DNA from: Nocardioides deserti | Lineage (GTDB): Bacteria > Actinomycetota > Actinomycetes > Propionibacteriales > Nocardioidaceae | Assembly (NCBI RefSeq): GCF_014266025.1 | Contig: NZ_JACMYC010000018.1 | Location: 1-64,000 of the forward strand | Direction of reading: 5' to 3' | DNA length: 64,000 nt | Notes under the pieces: generated by a model | The model's database searches: none | What the model was told of the DNA's origin: nothing | The model's input: only the letters and a program-made list of their open reading frames with translations | Part shown: in pieces, positions 28,529 to 37,161 of the stretch | How positions within the stretch are numbered: the stretch's first letter is position 1 | How the letters are laid out: each line of letters opens with the position of its first letter | Translations under genes and position numbers: made by a program

Positions 28529-30121
28529 ATGGACCTCCACGGCTCGTTCCACGTCTACGACACCACGCTGCGCGACGGCGCCCAGCAGGAGGGGCTCAAC
28601 CTCTCCGTCGCCGACAAGCTGACGATCGCGCACCAGCTCGACGAGCTCGGAGTGGGCTACATCGAGGGCGGCTGGCCGGGGGCGAACCCCAAGGACACCG
28701 AGTTCTTCCGCCGCGCGGCCCAGGAGCTCGACCTCAAGCACGCGCGGCTGGCGGCGTTCGGCGCGACCCGGCGGGCGGGGGTCACGGCGGCCGACGACCC
28801 GCTGGTCGCCGCGCTCCGCGACAGCGGCGCGGGCGTGGTGACGCTGGTGGCCAAGTCCCACGACCGGCACGTCGAGCTCGCGCTGCGGACCACGCTGGAG
28901 GAGAACCTCGCGATGGTCCGCGACACCGTGAGCCACCTGCGCGCCGAGGGGCAGCAGGTGTTCCTCGACGCGGAGCACTTCTTCGACGGCTACCGCGCGA
29001 ACCGCGACTACGCGCTGGAGGTGCTGCGGACGGCGTACGACGCGGGCGCCGAGGTCGTCGCGCTGTGCGACACCAACGGCGGGATGCTGCCGACCTGGGT
29101 CTCCGACGTGGTCCACGACGTCGTCGAGACGACCGGCGTGCGGGTCGGCATCCACTGCCACAACGACACCGGCTGCGCGGTCGCCAACACGATCGCGGCG
29201 GTCGAGGCCGGCGCGACCCACGTGCAGGGCTGCATCAACGGCTACGGCGAGCGCACCGGCAACGCTGACCTGGTCACCGTCGTCGCCAACCTCGAGCTCA
29301 AGCTCGACCGCCAGGTGCTGCCGCCCGGGCTGCTGCGGGACGCGACCCGGATCGCGCACGCGATCGCCGAGGTCACCAACGTGCCGCCGGCGTCGCGCCA
29401 GCCGTACGTCGGCACGTCGGCGTTCGCGCACAAGGCCGGCCTCCACGCCAGCGCGATCAAGGTCGACCCGAACCTCTACCAGCACATGGACCCCGTCGGG
29501 GTCGGCAACGACATGCGGCTGCTGGTCTCCGACATGGCCGGCCGCGCGTCCATCGAGCTCAAGGGCCGCGAGCTGGGGTTCGACCTCGACGCCGGCACGC
29601 CCGAGGGCAAGGGCCTCGTCACGCGGATCACCGAGCGGGTGAAGGTGCTGGAGTCGCGCGGCTACACCTTCGAGGCGGCCGACGCGTCCTTCGAGCTGCT
29701 GCTGCTCGAGGAGGTCGAGGGCGCGCGCCCGTCGTACTTCGAGGTGGAGTCGTGGCGGGTCATCACCGACTCCAAGCCGACCGAGGAGGCGCTGTCGGAG
29801 GCGACGGTCAAGCTGCGTGCCGAGGGCGTGCGGTACGTCGTCACCGGCGAGGGCAACGGTCCGGTCAACGCGCTGGACCAGGCGCTGCGCGCCGCGATCG
29901 GGCAGGCGTTCCCGGAGGTCGCGAAGTTCGAGCTGATCGACTACAAGGTGCGCATCCTCGACCAGGGCCACGGCACCGACGCGATCACCCGGGTGCTCAT
30001 CGAGACCTCCGACGGCGAGTCGTCGTGGGTGACGGTCGGCGTCGGCGCGAACGTGATCGAGGCGTCGTGGGGCGCGCTGGTCGACGGGCTGACCTTCGGC
30101 CTCAGGCGTCAGGGGGTCTGA
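28529..30121 (+). CDS. cimA: (R)-citramalate synthase
   Basis: Condenses pyruvate with acetyl-CoA to citramalate, starting a threonine-independent route to 2-oxobutyrate and isoleucine. 530 residues. The HMGL-like TIM barrel has VYDTTLRDGAQQEG (catalytic Arg-Asp), the metal HCHND in VGIHCHNDTGCAV and NGYGERTGNADL; the C-terminal LeuA_dimer-type regulatory domain covers about 400-530. The wording GAQQEGLNLSVADKL and the 530-residue length favour CimA over 2-isopropylmalate synthase. An Ile-coded attenuator directly upstream strongly supports the isoleucine role. The last 20 bases overlap the convergent TetR gene. Confidence 0.94.
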   Translation: MDLHGSFHVYDTTLRDGAQQEGLNLSVADKLTIAHQLDELGVGYIEGGWPGANPKDTEFFRRAAQELDLKHARLAAFGATRRAGVTAADDPLVAALRDSGAGVVTLVAKSHDRHVELALRTTLEENLAMVRDTVSHLRAEGQQVFLDAEHFFDGYRANRDYALEVLRTAYDAGAEVVALCDTNGGMLPTWVSDVVHDVVETTGVRVGIHCHNDTGCAVANTIAAVEAGATHVQGCINGYGERTGNADLVTVVANLELKLDRQVLPPGLLRDATRIAHAIAEVTNVPPASRQPYVGTSAFAHKAGLHASAIKVDPNLYQHMDPVGVGNDMRLLVSDMAGRASIELKGRELGFDLDAGTPEGKGLVTRITERVKVLESRGYTFEAADASFELLLLEEVEGARPSYFEVESWRVITDSKPTEEALSEATVKLRAEGVRYVVTGEGNGPVNALDQALRAAIGQAFPEVAKFELIDYKVRILDQGHGTDAITRVLIETSDGESSWVTVGVGANVIEASWGALVDGLTFGLRRQGV

Positions 30122-30731
30122 CCACCCGGCGGGCCAGGTCCTCCCAGCCGGCCAACACCCGGTCGACCGGGAAGCCCTCGACCCGCACCTGCTGCTCGAG
30201 CACCGGCACCTCGAGCGGGGCCAGCAGCGCGGTGGCGAGCACGGGCAGGTCGCCGCGCACGTCGAGCTCGCCGAGCAGGTACCGCACGTGCATCGCGGTG
30301 AACGACCACGCGGCGTACGACCTCGAGCCGGCGCGGCCCGCGGCCCGGATGAGCTCGGCGTGCCGCAGCGTGGTCTCCAGCCGCGAGCGGCCGAAGGCCA
30401 GCAGCCGCTCCATCGGGTCGGCGCCGGGCCCGAGCGGGGGAGGGCCGGAGATGACCGCGGCCTGCCAGACCGTCTCCGAGCGGTCCAGCAGCGCGGCCAT
30501 CAGCCCCTCGCGGGACTCGAACCGGCGGAAGACCGTGCCCTTGCCGACTCCCGCCCGGACGGCGACCGCGTCCATCGTCACGTGGTCCACCCCGCAGGCG
30601 TCGACCAGCTCCTCGGCGGCGACGAGCAGCGCCTCGCGGTTGCGCGCGGCGTCGCGCCGCTCGGTCGGCGGGCCGCCGAGGAGGGGGAGCAGCACGGGGC
30701 CGGGGAGCGGGCCGGACAGGGGGTCGGTCAT
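30102..30731 (-). CDS. TetR-family regulator
   Basis: 209 residues from ATG 30731. N-terminal HTH at about 25-70 (REALLVAAEELVDACGVDHVTMDAVAVRAGVGKGTVFRRF, quoted only in part by its key residues TVFRRF) and a helical ligand domain. Divergent from a flavin-reductase gene 108 bases away whose upstream region has a palindrome likely bound by this protein. Ligand unknown, possibly a quinone or nitro compound reduced by the neighbour. Confidence 0.9.
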   Translation of the reverse strand: MTDPLSGPLPGPVLLPLLGGPPTERRDAARNREALLVAAEELVDACGVDHVTMDAVAVRAGVGKGTVFRRFESREGLMAALLDRSETVWQAAVISGPPPLGPGADPMERLLAFGRSRLETTLRHAELIRAAGRAGSRSYAAWSFTAMHVRYLLGELDVRGDLPVLATALLAPLEVPVLEQQVRVEGFPVDRVLAGWEDLARRVVRPPDA

Positions 30732-30783
30732 GGTGCCCGCCACTGTAGGGACCGGACCGGCACGGCGGCGCCGGGAATAGAAC

Positions 30784-30797
30784 CGGACCGTGGTCCG
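30784..30797. promoter_or_regulatory. Candidate operator of the TetR regulator
   Basis: CGGACC-GT-GGTCCG is an inverted repeat between the divergent TetR and flavin-reductase genes, 43 bases before the reductase start. Confidence 0.55.
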
Positions 30798-30839
30798 TTT
30801 GGGCTCGTGTTCGTCCGAACTCGACCTCAGGAGTGCCCC

Positions 30840-31391
30840 ATGTCCCAGACCCGCGTCGCCGTCCTCGTCGGCAGCCTCCGCGCCGACTCGCTCAACCGCA
30901 AGATCGCCGAGCTGCTCGCGGCCGACGCCCCTGAGGGCGTCGTCCTCGACATCGTCGACGGCCTGGAGCACCTGCCGTTCTACAACGAGGACCTCGACGG
31001 CGAGACCGCTCCCGAGGCCGCCACCCACGTCCGTCGCCAGGTCGCCGCCGCCGACCGCGTGCTCGTCGTGACGCCGGAGTACAACGGCACGATGCCGGCC
31101 GTCCTCAACAACGCCATCGACTGGCTCTCCCGCCCGTACGGCGCCGGCGCGCTGGTCGCCAAGCCGTTCGCCGTCGTCGGCACCACGCCCACGCCGTACG
31201 GCGGCCGCTGGGCCCACGCCGACGCCAACCGCTCCGCGAACGTCGCCGGCGCGGTCGTCCTCGAGGACCTCACCGTCTCCCAGCCGGGCATCGAGGTCGA
31301 CGTCCTCCACGACGACGAGGTGCTCGGCAAGCTGCGCGGCGCGCTCGAGGCGCTCGTGGCCTACGAGGCCGCGCCCTCGACCGCTGCCTGA
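30840..31391 (+). CDS. NADPH-dependent FMN reductase/quinone reductase
   Basis: 183 residues of flavodoxin fold: VAVLVGSLRADSLNRKIAELL binds the FMN phosphate and VTPEYNGTMPAVLNNAIDWLSRPYG contacts the isoalloxazine ring, the pattern of the ArsH/ChrR/SsuE-type reductase family. It likely reduces quinones, azo or nitro compounds, or supplies reduced flavin. ATG 30840 follows CAGGAG at seven bases. Probably controlled by the divergent TetR protein. Confidence 0.9.
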   Translation: MSQTRVAVLVGSLRADSLNRKIAELLAADAPEGVVLDIVDGLEHLPFYNEDLDGETAPEAATHVRRQVAAADRVLVVTPEYNGTMPAVLNNAIDWLSRPYGAGALVAKPFAVVGTTPTPYGGRWAHADANRSANVAGAVVLEDLTVSQPGIEVDVLHDDEVLGKLRGALEALVAYEAAPSTAA

Positions 31392-31411
31392 GGCCGGTGC
31401 GACCGGCGTAC

Positions 31412-31417
31412 TAGCGT
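31412..31417 (+). promoter_or_regulatory. -10 box of a leaderless amidase promoter
   Basis: TAGCGT ends seven bases before ATG 31425. Confidence 0.5.
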
Positions 31418-31424
31418 CGGTCCC

Positions 31425-32825
31425 ATGGCCGACCTGCACGACCTGCACAACCTGACCGCCCTCGAGCAGGGAGCGCTCGTCCGTCGCGGGGAGGTGTCGA
31501 GCCGCGAGCTCGTCGACCACTACCTCGAACGCGCCGACCGTCTGGACGACGTCGGCGCGTTCGTCACGCTCACCCCGGAGCAGGCGCGGTCGCGGGCGGG
31601 CTCGGCCGGCTCGGCGGACGGGCCGTTGGCCGGCGTGCCGACCGCGGTCAAGGACCTGAACCTCACCGCAGGCGTGCGGACGACGTTCGGGTCGGCTGCG
31701 TACGACGACTTCGTGCCGGACGTCTCCGACGGCGTCGTGCAGTCGCTGGAGGCGGCGGGGCTGGTGAGCCTGGGCAAGACGAGCACGCCGGAGTTCGGGT
31801 CGCCCTGCTACACCGAGCCCGAGGGCCGGCCCGCCACCGTGACCCCGTGGGACCGGTCGCGCATGGCGGGCGGGTCCTCCGGCGGAGCGGCCGCGGCGGT
31901 CGCCGCCGGGCTGGTGCCGCTCGCGCAGGGCTCCGACGGTGGAGGGTCGATCCGGATCCCGGCGTCCTGCTGCGGGCTGGTGGGGCTCAAGCCGACGCGG
32001 GGGCGGATCTCGGGCGCGCCGATGTACGGCGACCCCATCGGCCTCGCCACCGCCGGGCCGATCGCGCGGACGGTCCGCGACGCCGCGGCGATGCTCGACG
32101 TGCTGGCCGGCCGCCGGCCGGGAGACCCGTCCTGGGCGCCCGAGCCGGCCGGGGCGTTCCTCGCCGCGTGCGACCGGCCGCCGGGGCGGCTGCGGGTGGC
32201 GCGGTTCGTCGAGCCGGTCATCGCCGACACGTCGGTCCACCCGGAGGTGGTGCGCGCGTGGGAGGACGCTTCGCGGCTGCTCGCGTCGCTCGGGCACGAG
32301 GTCGAGGACGTCGCGGTGCCGCTGCCGCGCGAGGCGGTGCCGGTCTTCGAGACCTGCTGGGCGGTGCTGACCGCGATGTCGGCGGCACCGGAAGGGCGCG
32401 AGCACCAGCTGCGCCCGCTGACCCGCTGGCTGTCCGAGCGCGGGCACGCCGTCACCGGGCCCGAGCTGGGCCTCGCGATCGGTGCGATGCGGCGGTTCGC
32501 CGCGCAGGCGCTGGAGTCGCTCGCGGCGTACGACCTGGTGCTGACACCGACCGTGGCCGCACCGCCGCTGCCGGTCGGGGCGATCCGCGACGACGCCGAC
32601 CCGGCGGCGGACTTCGAGGCGCAGAAGCGGTTCACGCCGTGGACGTCGGCCTGGAACGTCAGCGGGATGCCGGCGGTCTCCCTCCCACTGCACTGGACGC
32701 CCGACGGGTTGCCGGTCGGCGTGATGCTCGCGGCGCGGCCGGCGGAGGAGGAGCTGCTGCTGTCCGTCGCTGCCCAGGTCGAGGAGGCGGCGCCGTGGGC
32801 GCACCGCAGGCCGCCCGGGTGGTGA
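31425..32825 (+). CDS. Amidase (amidase-signature family)
   Basis: 466 residues with the Ser-cisSer-Lys triad: K76 in GVPTAVKDLNL, S151 in MAGGSSGGAAAAV and nucleophile S175 in GSDGGGSIRIPAS. Hydrolyses a carboxamide; substrate unknown. It is not GatA by context, since no gatB or gatC is nearby. Length and the C-terminal SGMPAVSLPLHWTPDGLPVGV match stand-alone actinobacterial amidases. Its stop overlaps the next GTG (GTGA). Confidence 0.92.
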   Translation: MADLHDLHNLTALEQGALVRRGEVSSRELVDHYLERADRLDDVGAFVTLTPEQARSRAGSAGSADGPLAGVPTAVKDLNLTAGVRTTFGSAAYDDFVPDVSDGVVQSLEAAGLVSLGKTSTPEFGSPCYTEPEGRPATVTPWDRSRMAGGSSGGAAAAVAAGLVPLAQGSDGGGSIRIPASCCGLVGLKPTRGRISGAPMYGDPIGLATAGPIARTVRDAAAMLDVLAGRRPGDPSWAPEPAGAFLAACDRPPGRLRVARFVEPVIADTSVHPEVVRAWEDASRLLASLGHEVEDVAVPLPREAVPVFETCWAVLTAMSAAPEGREHQLRPLTRWLSERGHAVTGPELGLAIGAMRRFAAQALESLAAYDLVLTPTVAAPPLPVGAIRDDADPAADFEAQKRFTPWTSAWNVSGMPAVSLPLHWTPDGLPVGVMLAARPAEEELLLSVAAQVEEAAPWAHRRPPGW

Positions 32826-33388
32826 GGGTCGCGCACACGGCGCAGCTCGACCCGGCCGACCTGGTCGACGCCCGGGCGCTGATGGACGTCGCCTTCGGCG
32901 AACCCGTCCCGGACGGCTCCGGCTCGGACGACGGCGGCTTCGAGGACGCCGACTGGACGCACGCGCTGGGCGGCATGCACGCGCTGGTCCGGGTCGACGG
33001 GGTGCTGGTCGCGCACGGGTCGCTGGTCCAGCGGCGGCTGCTCGTCGGGTCGGGGGCGGACGCCCGCTCGCTGCGCTGCGGGTACGTCGAGGCCGTCGCC
33101 ACCCACCCCGGCCACCGACGTCGGGGGCACGCGGCCGCGGTCATGGCTGCGCTGGAGGCGTTCGCGCCGGCGTACGACGTCCTCGCGCTGGGGGCCTCCG
33201 ACGAGGGTGTCCCGCTGTACGCCGCCCGCGGCTGGGTCCCGTGGAGCGGGCCGACCTCGGTGCTGGGCCCGACGGGACCTGAGCGGACCGTCGATGACGA
33301 CGGCTCCGTCCACGTGCTGCTCGGGGAGCTGGCGCTCGACGTCGACGCCGCGCTGGCGTGCGACTGGAGGGACGGCGACGTGTGGTGA
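32822..33388 (+). CDS. Aminoglycoside 2'-N-acetyltransferase-like GNAT protein
   Basis: 188 residues. HTAQLDPADLVDARALMDVAF, THALGGMHALVRVDG, GYVEAVATHPGHRRRGHAAAVM (acetyl-CoA loop) and the ending CDWRDGDVW closely resemble the chromosomal AAC(2')-I family of mycobacteria and other actinobacteria. Those enzymes can acetylate aminoglycosides but their native role is debated, possibly cell-envelope or cofactor-related. GTG start overlaps the amidase stop, so it is co-translated with an unrelated metabolic gene. Resistance activity is not shown by sequence alone. Confidence 0.8.
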   Translation: MRVAHTAQLDPADLVDARALMDVAFGEPVPDGSGSDDGGFEDADWTHALGGMHALVRVDGVLVAHGSLVQRRLLVGSGADARSLRCGYVEAVATHPGHRRRGHAAAVMAALEAFAPAYDVLALGASDEGVPLYAARGWVPWSGPTSVLGPTGPERTVDDDGSVHVLLGELALDVDAALACDWRDGDVW

Positions 33389-33409
33389 CCCCGCCTTCGG
33401 GTGTCTGCC

Positions 33410-34333
33410 TCAGATGGTGACGGCGATCTTGCCGCGGGTGCGGCCGTCCTCGTTGGCGCGGTGGGCGTCGCCGAGCTGGTCGAGCGGGTACGTCGCCGCG
33501 AGGTCGACCTTCAGCCTGCCGTCCTCGGCGAGCGCGCGGAGCTCGTCGAGGTGGTCGCGCTCGGGTCGGACGAACACGTACCGCCCGCCCAGCCCCAGCA
33601 CCGTGTCCGCGTCGACGACCGACGCGACCCGCGCGGTGTCGTGGACCTGGTTCGGCGCGTCCTCGAGCGCGGCGCCGCCGATGAGGTCGACGACGGCGTC
33701 CACCTTGGCGCTGAGCTGCTCGCTGACCGGCCCCTGCGTGTAGTCGACTGGCTCGTCGACGCCGAGGTCACGGAGGAAGTCGTGCTTGTCGGCCCGCGCC
33801 GTGCCGACGACCACCGCGCCGCGCGCCTTGGCGATCTGCACCGCGAACTGGCCGACACCGCCGGCGGCCGCGTGCACCAGCACCCGCTCGCCCTCGCCGA
33901 CCTGCAGCGCCTCGACGACCACCTGGTACGCCGTCAGGCCGGCCAGCGGGATCGCCGCAGCCTCCTCGAACGACAGGTTCGCGGGCTTGCGGGTCACCGT
34001 GCGCTCCGGTGCCGGGACCAGCTCCGCGGACGTGCCGAAGCACAGGTCGTCGCGGCGGACGTAGCCGTACACCTCGTCGCCGGGCCGGAGTCCCGTCCGC
34101 ACCGACGGCCCGACCGCCTCGACCACGCCGGCGACGTCCCAGCCGGGGATGATCGGCAGGTGGTGCGGGTAGGCGCCTTGCAGGTAGCCCTCGCGGACCT
34201 TCCAGTCCACCGGGTTCACGCTCGTCGCGCGCGCCCGGACCAGCACCGTGTCCGGCCCCACCGGCGGGTCGTCAACCTCCCGCACCTCGATCACGTCAGC
34301 CCCACCGAACCGGTCGTACACCGCTGCTCGCAC
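33410..34333 (-). CDS. Zinc-independent quinone oxidoreductase-like MDR protein
   Basis: 307 residues from GTG 34333, seven bases after AGAGAGG on the minus strand. MDR fold: VRAAVYDRFGGADVIEV at the start, GWDVAGVVEAVGPSV, the NADPH motif VHAAAGGVGQFAVQIAKARG, and a C-terminal GKIAVTI. It lacks the structural-zinc cysteines, as in quinone oxidoreductases (QOR/CurA-like). It probably reduces a quinone or enone with NADPH. Convergent with the acetyltransferase gene. Confidence 0.88.
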   Translation of the reverse strand: MRAAVYDRFGGADVIEVREVDDPPVGPDTVLVRARATSVNPVDWKVREGYLQGAYPHHLPIIPGWDVAGVVEAVGPSVRTGLRPGDEVYGYVRRDDLCFGTSAELVPAPERTVTRKPANLSFEEAAAIPLAGLTAYQVVVEALQVGEGERVLVHAAAGGVGQFAVQIAKARGAVVVGTARADKHDFLRDLGVDEPVDYTQGPVSEQLSAKVDAVVDLIGGAALEDAPNQVHDTARVASVVDADTVLGLGGRYVFVRPERDHLDELRALAEDGRLKVDLAATYPLDQLGDAHRANEDGRTRGKIAVTI

Positions 34334-34402
34334 GTCGTTCCTCTCTCGCACCGTCCAGGTCCTCCGCCCGGTGCCCGCCCACCCCCGGGTCCCATGCACC
34401 CG

Positions 34403-34707
34403 GTCCCCGCTGGTCGAGCATCGAGCCCTGGCGAGCGTCGACGAGACCCGGTGAGAGAAGGCAGGGCACTGGGGCGCTCGTCCGGCCGACGGGTGGTGCG
34501 CACTAGGGGAGTTATGGGAAGGGGTGGTGGCGCGCCGCCGTGGTCGAGGCGCTTGGTCGCGGCTGCTTTCCGGCTCGCGGCGCGCTGGGGTCGACCGCTG
34601 TGGTTGCGGTGGCCTTGGGGGTCGGCGGGTGGTGGCGGTCGGCGGGCGGGTGCAGGGGTCTCGTCATCGGTCGGCGCTGCGGCGATTTATGCTCGACCAG
34701 CGGGGAC
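34403..34707. repeat. About 305-bp element bounded by 19-bp perfect inverted repeats
   Basis: The ends 34403-34421 and 34689-34707 are exact reverse complements (half-site GCTGGTCGAGCAT). No convincing gene lies inside. It may be a MITE-like non-autonomous element or an intergenic repeat; no target-site duplication is evident. Confidence 0.75.
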
Positions 34708-35038
34708 GCGCTGGGGCGCCGACCGGCTGGTTGAAGACCGCGCGCGCTGGCGCACGTCTCGAAGCCAAACGTCGACGAGACCCCGTAAGAGGAGGCAGGG
34801 CACTGGGGCGCTCGTCCGGCCGACGGGTGGTGCGCACTAGGGGAGTTATGGGAAGGGGTGGTGGCGCGCCGCCGTGGTCGAGGCGCTTGGTCGCGGCTGC
34901 TTTCCGGCTCGCGGCGCGCTGGGGTCGACCGCTGTGGTTGCGGTGGCCTTGGGGGTCGGCGGGTGGTGGCGGTCGGCGGGCGGGTGCAGGGGTCTCGTCA
35001 TCGGTCGGCGCTGCGGCGATTCATGCTCGACCAGCGGG
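34437..35038. repeat. Two near-identical 268-bp direct repeats, 334 bp apart
   Basis: 34437-34704 and 34771-35038 differ by only a handful of bases (around 34448-34456, and TTTAT versus TTCAT near the end). The 66 bases between are unrelated. The second copy stops just before the stop codon of the HNH gene. The short plus-strand ORFs at 34524-35572 in this stretch are duplicated with the repeat and look non-coding. Together with the preceding 100 bases this fills the gene-free gap 34334-35046. Confidence 0.95.
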
Positions 35039-35046
35039 AGGTCGGG

Positions 35047-36324
35047 CTATGTCCGCATGTGGAAGGTGACCTGGTTGTCGGGGTGGATCGTGGTCTCGAA
35101 CCGTGGGTCGTGGATGCGGGCGTGGTGCCTCGGGCAGAGCAGCCGGGCGTTCTTCATGTCGGTCTCGCCGCTGGTGAACCAGCTGTCGTCGTGGTGGGCG
35201 TGGCACAGGTGTGCCGGCCAGTCGCAGCCGAGGGCGGTGCAGACCCGCTGGGTGACGACGAGGCCGAGGCGTTGTGCGCCGTTGAACAGGCGGGCGGTGC
35301 GGCCCAGGTCCAGCAGCTCCGAGCGGCTGCCCAGGACGGCGGGGATGAGTCCTGCTTCGCACGCCATTCGGCGGGCGAGGGAGGCGGAGATGGGTTCGCC
35401 GGTCTCGAGGACCGCGCGGCCGATGTCGCTCTTCAGTCCGGTGAAGTCGAGCAGGACGATGATGGAGGCGTTGAGGCCGCCGAGCGTCGGCAGCTTGTGG
35501 GCGGGGAGGCGCTCGATGAGCTCGCAGAACGCATCACCCATGCGTTCCGGTGAGGGCCGCCGCTCGACCTGATCCTGCTCCGCGTCGCCGTCCTTGGTGG
35601 CGGCTTGGTGCTTCGGAGCTGTGAACGCCAGCAGCACCTTCTTCAGCATCGCGCCCTGCATCGTCGGGATGGAGAACTTCCCGCGATAGCTGCCCTTCCC
35701 GTCCGGCGCCATCGTCAGCCACGCGTTGGCCCGTGCTTCCCGCTCCTCCCGCTCGAGTGCCCGGGCGTCTCGTTCCTCGCCGATCTCGGGTGCGACGACG
35801 GTGAGGACGTGCTTGGCGAGGATCGCCAGCGTTCGCGGGTCGAGGTCGAGGGCCTCGGTCAGCAGGTGCTTCTCGGCGCGCTCCGGGATCGATGGGTCGT
35901 CGAGGTCGTCCGGGAGCCGGTCGACGCACTCGGTGATCACCTTCGCGTGGTCGGTGCTGATCGCACCTTCTGCGAGTGCGGCTGCGGTGGGGGTGTGGCG
36001 GTCGAGGGATTCGGCGAGGCGCATCCGTCGCTTGGCAGCGGGACGGTCCTGCTTCGTCTCGTGGCCCCACCACGACGCGGTGTCCGTCGCGCCGACCTTG
36101 TCGCCCACCGCCCGGCGGTCGGCCTCGGCAGCCAGCTTGAGCTCGAGGGCCTCGACCTGCGCGCGGAGACGAGTGGCCTCGAGCAGGGCAGTCGAGACCT
36201 CGTCGTCGGACATCTGCCACAGCTGGGAGCCGCACGCCGACCGAGCCTTCTTGCGGGACTTCGCGACCGCGCGGCACACCGGGTGCGCGCTGTGTCGGGA
36301 GTCCCTGGCCATGGGTCTACTCAA
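35047..36324 (-). CDS. DUF222/13E12-repeat family HNH endonuclease
   Basis: 425 residues (ATG 36324; ATG 36312 is also possible). A long helical DUF222 region fills about 40-320 (LEATRLRAQVEALELKLAAEAD). A C-terminal HNH nuclease follows: CTALGCDWPAHLCHAHH, then DMKNARLLCPRHHARIHD, with the two Cys pairs and His metal ligands. The family is multicopy in Nocardioides and mycobacteria, where it is called 13E12 repeat; its role is unknown but it is often linked to repeats or mobile DNA. Here it abuts the 268-bp direct repeats. Confidence 0.9.
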   Translation of the reverse strand: MSRPMARDSRHSAHPVCRAVAKSRKKARSACGSQLWQMSDDEVSTALLEATRLRAQVEALELKLAAEADRRAVGDKVGATDTASWWGHETKQDRPAAKRRMRLAESLDRHTPTAAALAEGAISTDHAKVITECVDRLPDDLDDPSIPERAEKHLLTEALDLDPRTLAILAKHVLTVVAPEIGEERDARALEREEREARANAWLTMAPDGKGSYRGKFSIPTMQGAMLKKVLLAFTAPKHQAATKDGDAEQDQVERRPSPERMGDAFCELIERLPAHKLPTLGGLNASIIVLLDFTGLKSDIGRAVLETGEPISASLARRMACEAGLIPAVLGSRSELLDLGRTARLFNGAQRLGLVVTQRVCTALGCDWPAHLCHAHHDDSWFTSGETDMKNARLLCPRHHARIHDPRFETTIHPDNQVTFHMRT

Positions 36325-36390
36325 GCAGCGACCACCGACAGTGACGGCGCTGGTTCCCTCAGGTCAGACCTCCATTTGGACAGCAATCTG

Positions 36391-36452
36391 ATGAGATAAG
36401 GCCCGCCGTGAGCCGGTAAGCAACCGCGAGCGACGGCGGGCACCTCCTCATA
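36391..36452. other. Long hairpin between the HNH gene and the biotin transporter
   Basis: GCCCGCCGT (36401-36409) pairs with ACGGCGGGC (36433-36441), with inner CGGT/ACCG and outer ATGAG/CTCAT pairing. It could end transcription of the leftward bioY-bioM-bioN operon or be another small repeat. The rest of 36325-36542 shows nothing certain. Confidence 0.5.
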
Positions 36453-36542
36453 GCTGCTCCACCGCAACCACCCACGGCCCGCAGGCCGGAGGTCGGCTGC
36501 CCAGGGCTCGCCAGGGGCCCGCTGCTCGACCAACGAGGAAGG

Positions 36543-37154
36543 TCAGTCGCCGAGGCCGCGGGCGTGGAGGGCGTCGCCGGTGTCGTGGGCGCGGGCGACG
36601 ACGCGGACGACGAAGGGGGTGAGGTACGCGCGGGGGTGGCGGCCGAGGCCGCGGGCGCGGGCGGCATCGCGGGTCTCGAGAGCGAGGGCGAGGGTGGCGG
36701 GGAGGGCGGCGATGGCGAGGGAGAAGGCCAGGGCGACCCGTTCGGGGTCGACGCCGAGCCGGCGCAGCGGGCGGAGCCAGCGGATGAGGGCGTCGAGCAG
36801 GGCGTTGACCGGGGTCGTGGTGGTGAGGACGAGCGCGGCGACGGCGAGGGCGACCAGGTCGAGGGTGGTCTCGGCGGCGCGGGCCAGGCCGTTGACCCAC
36901 CACTGCACGGCCGAGACGACGACCAGCAGCACCGCGAGGCCGCGCAACGCCCGGAGCACGGCACCGAGCGGCACCCGACCGACGAGAGCGGTGACGAGGA
37001 CCAGCGCGAGGCACACACCGGAGGCGGGGAGCGAGCGAACGAGCACGACGACGAGGCTGAACACCGCGAGAAGCGCGACCTTCGGCCCGACCGGCAGCCG
37101 GTGCAGGACCGTCTGCCCGGGACGGTAGGTGCCGACGAGGAGCAGCTGGCTCAC
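36543..37154 (-). CDS. bioN: Biotin ECF transporter transmembrane (T) component
   Basis: 203 residues of the CbiQ/BioN family with about five helices (VALLAVFSLVVVLVRSL, AVLLVVVSAVQWWVNGL, LDLVALAVAALVLTTT). The two Ala-Arg-Gly coupling motifs that contact the ATPase are visible: AARARGLG and LHARGLGD. The S component (bioY) and ATPase (bioM) are next to it, which identifies the substrate as biotin. Seven bases separate it from bioM. Confidence 0.93.
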   Translation of the reverse strand: MSQLLLVGTYRPGQTVLHRLPVGPKVALLAVFSLVVVLVRSLPASGVCLALVLVTALVGRVPLGAVLRALRGLAVLLVVVSAVQWWVNGLARAAETTLDLVALAVAALVLTTTTPVNALLDALIRWLRPLRRLGVDPERVALAFSLAIAALPATLALALETRDAARARGLGRHPRAYLTPFVVRVVARAHDTGDALHARGLGD

Positions 37155-37161
37155 GAGACGC

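Noticed and set aside
34403-35038. CRISPR array
   Set aside because: Only two long copies with a single 66-base interval; no short evenly spaced repeats and no cas genes in the window.
34524-35572. Plus-strand ORFs of 180-230 codons in the repeat region
   Set aside because: They are copied along with the direct repeats and run antisense through the HNH gene; no family resemblance.
36321-36533. 70-codon minus-strand ORF before the HNH gene
   Set aside because: It lies over a hairpin and a degenerate repeat, lacks a ribosome site and resembles nothing known.
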